Shown one piece after another: positions 59,400 through 64,000 of a stretch of 64,000 nucleotides of DNA (positions are counted from its first letter, which is position 1; each line of letters opens with the position of its first letter). A model generated the notes under the pieces. That model searched no databases. It was not told the DNA's origin and worked only from the letters and a program-made list of their open reading frames with translations. The translations under genes were made by a program, and so were the position numbers. Origin of the DNA: Chaetoderma sp. LZ-2023a (lineage: Eukaryota; Mollusca; Caudofoveata; Chaetodermatida; Chaetodermatidae); contig CM067359.1 of the NCBI GenBank assembly GCA_034401795.1, positions 142,668,233 to 142,732,232 on the forward strand, read 5' to 3'.

Positions 59400-60716
59400 G
59401 AGTGGAATCCGGAGAAAATCGCACACCACCAAACAACAGACGTACAGACACAAAATATATACGCGTGGATTCAAAATCGGTAACACCTCTACCCACCACG
59501 GCAAAATATTCTTAACAACGGTTCGAAGAATGTCAATTAATAAATAACGTTCTATATATTAATGACCGTTTGGTAGTCCCAGAAAGTTATTGTGAAATTA
59601 TATTGAAACAACTACATGATAACGCCGGGCATCTGCCCGTAGAAAGGACTGTTGCTCGTATCAAATTGAAATTCCACTGGATCGGGATTCGCGATAGTGT
59701 CAAGGCATGGGTTGCCAAATGTATCCCATGCCAAAAACGAGCTGTTGGCCAACACTATATCACACCATCTCAAATTAAGATTGTTGGTGCACTGTGGGAG
59801 CGAGTGGCTATCGACGTGCTCGGACCCTTGAATACGACGGATGATGGAAATAAATACATCCTCGTATTACAAGATTATTTTACGAAGTGGGTAGAAGCAT
59901 TTGCTCTGCCAGACCAAGAGGCATCCACCGTAGCGGAGGTCATGGCCAGCAATATGTTCTGCCGCTTTGGTATGCCTTATGAGTTGCACTCCGATCAAGG
60001 AAGTAATTTTGAGAGCCGGCTCATATCAGAGCTCTGCAAATTATTCCATATCGTCAAGACAAGGACCACTCCATACCACCCCCGAAGTGACGGGATTGTA
60101 GAGAGATTTAACAGAACTCTCACGGAGATGCTTACCAAGGAAACACGCCTTGATTGTAGAGATTGGGACCTATGGCTCCCATATGTCCTCATGGCTTACC
60201 GCACTTCAGTACATTCCAGCACGGGCTACACTCCTGCTCGGTTAATGTTAGGCCGTGAATTAGCCTTACCGTGGATCTGACCATGCCACGAATACCAGGA
60301 GAGAAAAATTCACCATCTCTATATCGAACTCTTGCGGCAAAGGATAGAACAAGCCCATGAGTTAGTGACAGAAACCTTATCCACTGTACACCGGCGGCAA
60401 AAGACATGGCACAACCGGAGAGTGCATGGAGATCCGTATGAAGCAGGAAGAATGGTTTGGGTACACGATTCACGACGGTCTGCAAACGTGCCAAGTAAAC
60501 TGAGTTACCAGTGGAAAGGCCCCTATGTGCTAGTAGGTAAGACGTCGGATGTGACCTACCGTACCCGTGCTTCGGATGGCCTGACCTCAGTCATCCACTT
60601 CGATCGACTTAAACCTTGTGTCAGTGACGACCCAGCACCAGAGCTCGGACTGGGCGTTTCTCGTGACCCCGGTACCCAGACAGATATTTCTACGGAAATT
60701 AGTATTTCCACGGGTT
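59400..60716 (+). pseudogene. Integrase (fossil)
   Basis: HHCC zinc domain (LHDNAGHLPVERTVARI ... CIPCQKRAV), a catalytic core (VAIDVLGPLNTTDDGNKYIL, LHSDQGSNFESRLI, SDGIVERFNRTLTEML) and a C-terminal GPY-like part (YQWKGPYVLVGKTSDVTYRT, then FDRLKPC). Confidence 0.9.
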
Positions 60717-63281
60717 AGCGCAGAGCACCGCGGTGCCATTTCAACCCCGGTTCTACCAAGCCAGAATGTGGGTGAACAACCAGCTAACGCTGACGACGAT
60801 GACGAGATACGTACTCGCCCTCTCCCTCCTCAGCATGGGTCTACTAGATCCGGGATGTCGTATCTGAAGAATTTTGTGTTTTAGAACCGCAGAACCGTAC
60901 AATGAGGTGAAACCGACCAAGCCCCCAAACTGCCAAACCAATTCCCCCCCCCCCCCCCCAAGTGGAACCAAAATCCACTATCACACCGCTACCCCAAATC
61001 CAATTGGCGTCCCTCATCTATACACCAAGTTCGGACATCACCGGCCCAGTCCATTTCACACTCCACTCGTCATCTGTTGACCATCAATCTTCAGATATGA
61101 GAGAGACTGCTGCAACAGAGGGCCAACATTACCCTTCCCCCGCGGTGGGCAGGGAAGCAGCCTGTTCAGCAGACTCTCGGCTCGAATTTTCCCCGTGTCT
61201 AAAAACTACGACAAGCCACCAACCGTCGTGTATCGGGAGATGACCACATCCCCTTGTCCAAAGGCCACCACATCCAATTGGCCTACCATAACCCCTGTGA
61301 GCAGTCAGAACATCACACAACAGACAGAACGTCAACACCTACAGAACACACCTGCCTTCAAGACTGGATACGTCAATTCATCATTGCTCGTACATCACAT
61401 ACTTGCTCGGTTATACTCAGCATAACAGAGACATTCAACATCAGCAACAACAGCATTTAGCAGCACCCACCGGTATTAATTAATTCCCGGTAGACATACA
61501 AATTCCAGCGATAAATTCCTCCCGCACAAATTGCGAGAGAGATAATATCTCCCACAGACTACACCTCCTGCAAATAGCAACAGGTTTGGCATTCACCAGC
61601 ATGGAAAACTGGAATGCGCCCTCTTCGCTTATAACATTGGCATCATACAGCAGCCCGGACATCCCAACAACAGCATAATCATCAACAGACAACAGCTAAC
61701 AAATCTCCCACACACACCCTCTTATCCAGTCAAGGGAGAACTGATCATATGGATATCAGGAATGCACTACAGCCATCTACAGTACACATCACGGGAGGGA
61801 CATTTGTCCAACGCTTCTCCCCTTTCCCTTTTCTCGATGTCGTACGGAAACAGCTAAAATTACAGACTTCATCTACACGTAAATACACTCGATATTATTA
61901 AGAGAGCAAGATACCCGCATTGTCGGCAGTCACGAGTAGGATTTTGCTATAGAAAAGTTGAATTCGACAATGGATTGTTCAAAGTTACGAAAACATCCAA
62001 CAGGTCATCTGCGCTCTAAAGTAACTCCGTCACACCCACGGGCTCGGCCATTACAGAGTGAAATACCCTCAGGGTTCGATAAAGTTGACATTCACACTGC
62101 CTCTCCCTTTTCCTTCCCGCAACTGGCGGACAGAAACACGTCACCTTCACCACAGCACAAGTATCATCCACATATAACCAGTCACGCATATCAGATTCAA
62201 TTCACCAACATGTCATTAACACAGACACTCAGGATTGACTGTATTCACAATCTCCGAGCGACGGTATTGTAAATTGTAATAACTGTGTCACGCACTTTGT
62301 GAGTTGTACTGTAATTTAACCATTATTAAATGGTATTAATCTGTTTGGTCTAGGCCGGGACGTAGCTAGTTCTACACATTGAGGAGAATGCTTGGCCAGC
62401 CCTCCCGCTCGGAAAACACAGCTATCTTGACGGGATCAGTAACGTTGATCTACCGCCTGCATAGATCTGTTTAAACCACACATCAAATTACCTACAACTT
62501 TACTGTTAAATTTTTGATTAAGAACACAACTTCTCTACCGTGCTACAAATCATTAGCGCACCGGCCGGTAAAGCGGGATCAAAAATCTGATAGTAAAAAT
62601 ACAGAGAATTTCAAATATTCTCTTCCCTGCGTTCTAGTCTACAAATCAACATGGGCTGTGAACTACCTATTACAGACACATACCAAGACGCATGTTAAAG
62701 AACTCGCGCAAATACGGGACATTATAAAGATCTTGATGTAACATATATATTTCTATCTCTCGCTTCTACAGCAGACTACACCTCAGCAACAGCATTTTGG
62801 CCGTCGCCATAAACAGCATATATGTTTCCGATCAACCACATGCTATTTAGAGCCACGTGACATTTACTACTATTTCCAGTAAGTTGGATCACACGCTTTA
62901 AACAAAGAGCAGCCTAAAGACCACAGCGTGATGGAGGAGTGGTAAGGGTGAGTCCGGGAGATTACCGCTGACGTCACCTGGCTCCCACACACCCCATCGA
63001 GCGCTCCAGCCTAAAATTGGAATAGGCAAGTTTATATGCATCCAATCTGGAGAACCGCCTCACACGAATTAAAAGGTGAGACACCGCCAAGAAAAAAAAG
63101 TAGTACCACGTTTCTATGTTAATCGAAGGCTGTTAAATGCGCGAAATTAAGACAAGTTTAACGAGCCATTCTTCCTATAATTAAAAGTACTCCCTTTAAG
63201 AATTAATCCCTAGATGTCTAGGCCATGAAAAGAGGAAACTTTCACATAAGAATGACCGAATCACCTGTTAAAAGCTTTTAG
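60717..63281 (+). other. Long 3' region of the Gypsy element
   Basis: About 2.5 kb between integrase and the TATA box at 63,318, rich in ACA/CAC triplets, with a C-run at 60,944-60,959. Frames here (for example 61,958-62,272) show no domain. No envelope-like protein was recognised. A purine-rich patch occurs at 62,929-62,955. Confidence 0.5.
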
Positions 63282-63317
63282 GTGTGGTCATCCGCCGCCT
63301 GTGATGTCACCAAACAG

Positions 63318-63326
63318 TATAAAAGG
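63318..63326 (+). promoter_or_regulatory. TATA box upstream of the zinc-finger frame
   Basis: TATAAAAGG lies about 210 bases before the ATG at 63,538, preceded by GCCTGTGATGTCACC. Similar GCCTGTGATGACAC text ends the window just past the CCAAT boxes of the 3' LTR, so two promoter-like blocks may stand in a row. Confidence 0.45.
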
Positions 63327-63537
63327 AGGAAGCACGCTCTGAAACTTTGTCTTCCCATCAAAACTCGACACCAGGGAAGAACAGATAGCATTGGGCTTCC
63401 TTCATGTCGCAAACCAAATTCTGCTGTTTTATTATTATTTCATTATTATACTTGGCCTGGAAAGTTAAAAACAATGAAGAGATAGGCCATTAGGTTTTGA
63501 ATAAAGTTCCCGCAGCCAACTACCATGAGGGAACGAG

Positions 63538-63912
63538 ATGTCATTCCTTGAAGATTTGGCGTTATCAGATTCGTCTGAAGAAGAGTCGGTACCAGTTCCA
63601 AAACGGTTCCCGTGTAACTCGTTATTAGCTAGCGGAGAGCCATGTACAAGAACTTTCACTAGAAAATCCGACCGCACACTTCATGTTAATAAGGATCATC
63701 TCTTCCAGTCAGCCTTTTGTGTGATGTGCCAGTATCTCTACACCGCTACTCGCTACAGGGTGACCCACACGCTCCGTTATCATCACCGCGTGTTAGAAGT
63801 AACATTGGTTCCTGGAGAAGAGCACGGGGATCGTGCCGTTTTAGCCACCTGTTTCGAATCTCGGTTCCCGGTCAAAGTTCTTCCGGCCGAGAAAATGGCC
63901 CGCACATTCTAG
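63538..63912 (+). CDS. Small two-zinc-finger protein frame before the 3' LTR
   Basis: A 124-codon frame starting MSFLEDLALSDSSEEESVPV, an acidic leader. It has a first finger-like unit, FPCNSLLASGEPC with HVNKDH (C-x9-C spacing, unusual), and a second of ordinary spacing, CVMCQYLY with THTLRYHH (C-x2-C). A TATA box is 210 bases upstream. The stop codon falls in the first bases of the 3' LTR. It may be an accessory frame of the element or a captured host exon. The companion element at 22.9-31.3 kb shows no counterpart. Function is unknown. Confidence 0.45.
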   Translation: MSFLEDLALSDSSEEESVPVPKRFPCNSLLASGEPCTRTFTRKSDRTLHVNKDHLFQSAFCVMCQYLYTATRYRVTHTLRYHHRVLEVTLVPGEEHGDRAVLATCFESRFPVKVLPAEKMARTF

Positions 63913-64000
63913 AACATTCGGCTGCACTATTATTAGCTCCGCACTGATTGGCTGTTGCTCGAACGATGATTGGTTGGAGCCTGCGCCTGTGATGACACGA
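63907..64000 (+). repeat. Start of the 3' LTR, cut by the window edge (fossil)
   Basis: TTCTAGAACATTCGGCTGC and the two inverted CCAAT boxes repeat the start of the 5' LTR at 52,168 with about four differences in 86 bases. Confidence 0.75.

Larger units (their letters stand above)
52168..64000 (+). mobile_element. Plus-strand Gypsy element with long LTRs (fossil, runs off the window)
   Basis: A Ty3/Gypsy-type element of at least 11.8 kb. In order: 5' LTR, tRNA-Lys primer-binding site, gag with a CCHC knuckle, protease, reverse transcriptase, RNase H, integrase with a GPY-like module and no chromodomain seen, a long 3' region, a small zinc-finger frame and the start of the 3' LTR. The coding region is broken in several places, roughly five to eight. 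Over the 86 or so bases of 3' LTR visible, about four differ from the 5' LTR, so it is moderately old. Confidence 0.85.

Noticed and set aside
8177-60959. Scattered poly-C and poly-G runs
   Set aside because: They are simple low-complexity tracts, and some may be assembly or sequencing artefacts.
61958-62741. Envelope gene in the 3' region of the plus Gypsy element
   Set aside because: The frames are short and lack a signal peptide, membrane segment or fusion motif.

Overview
This window is animal (metazoan) nuclear DNA. It has introns with GT/AG borders, several families of non-autonomous DNA transposons, tandem repeats, a DIRS-type element and long-LTR Gypsy elements, and no bacterial-style gene packing. 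The repeat style, including an array of about 150 bp units closed by an AGCTCAC...GTGAGCT hairpin, suggests a marine invertebrate, perhaps a mollusc. That last point is inference.

The main result is one host gene on the minus strand, seen as six exons: A 46,784-47,122; B 44,642-44,756; C 33,677-33,900; D 33,136-33,291; E 32,341-32,467; F 13,720-13,862, which carries the stop codon. Every exon is open, the borders are GT/AG, and the splice phases agree at all five joins (0, 1, 0, 0, 1). I did not find the 5' exons. The protein layout weakly recalls the C-terminal half of Asteroid-type proteins (ASTE1/FAM120), but I do not claim a firm identity.

The introns are the striking part. The roughly 18.5 kb last intron holds about 5.5 kb of a 42-44 bp minisatellite that looks like an amplified copy of the 3' splice site and start of exon F. 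The intron after exon B opens with about eight 46 bp units that repeat exon B's own 5' splice site. A third 46 bp array in that intron carries AAG|GTGAGT in most units. All three show splice motifs in the gene's sense direction. The last intron also appears to have been tandemly duplicated, with a 3' splice site, ten bases and a 5' splice site at the internal junction.

Layout: 1-3,194, TA repeat and solo Gypsy LTR; 3.2-13.4 kb, MITEs, a 150 bp array and a 21 bp satellite with higher-order structure; 13.4-47.1 kb, the host gene with intronic satellites, a hAT-like transposon (20,566-22,662), a broken minus-strand Gypsy element (22,891-31,332) and a DIRS element (34,598-41,629) inserted in a minisatellite; 47.2-52.1 kb, MITE-rich DNA; 52,168 to the window end, a second, plus-strand Gypsy element with long LTRs and a small zinc-finger reading frame near its 3' end. 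All retroelements here are treated as fossils.
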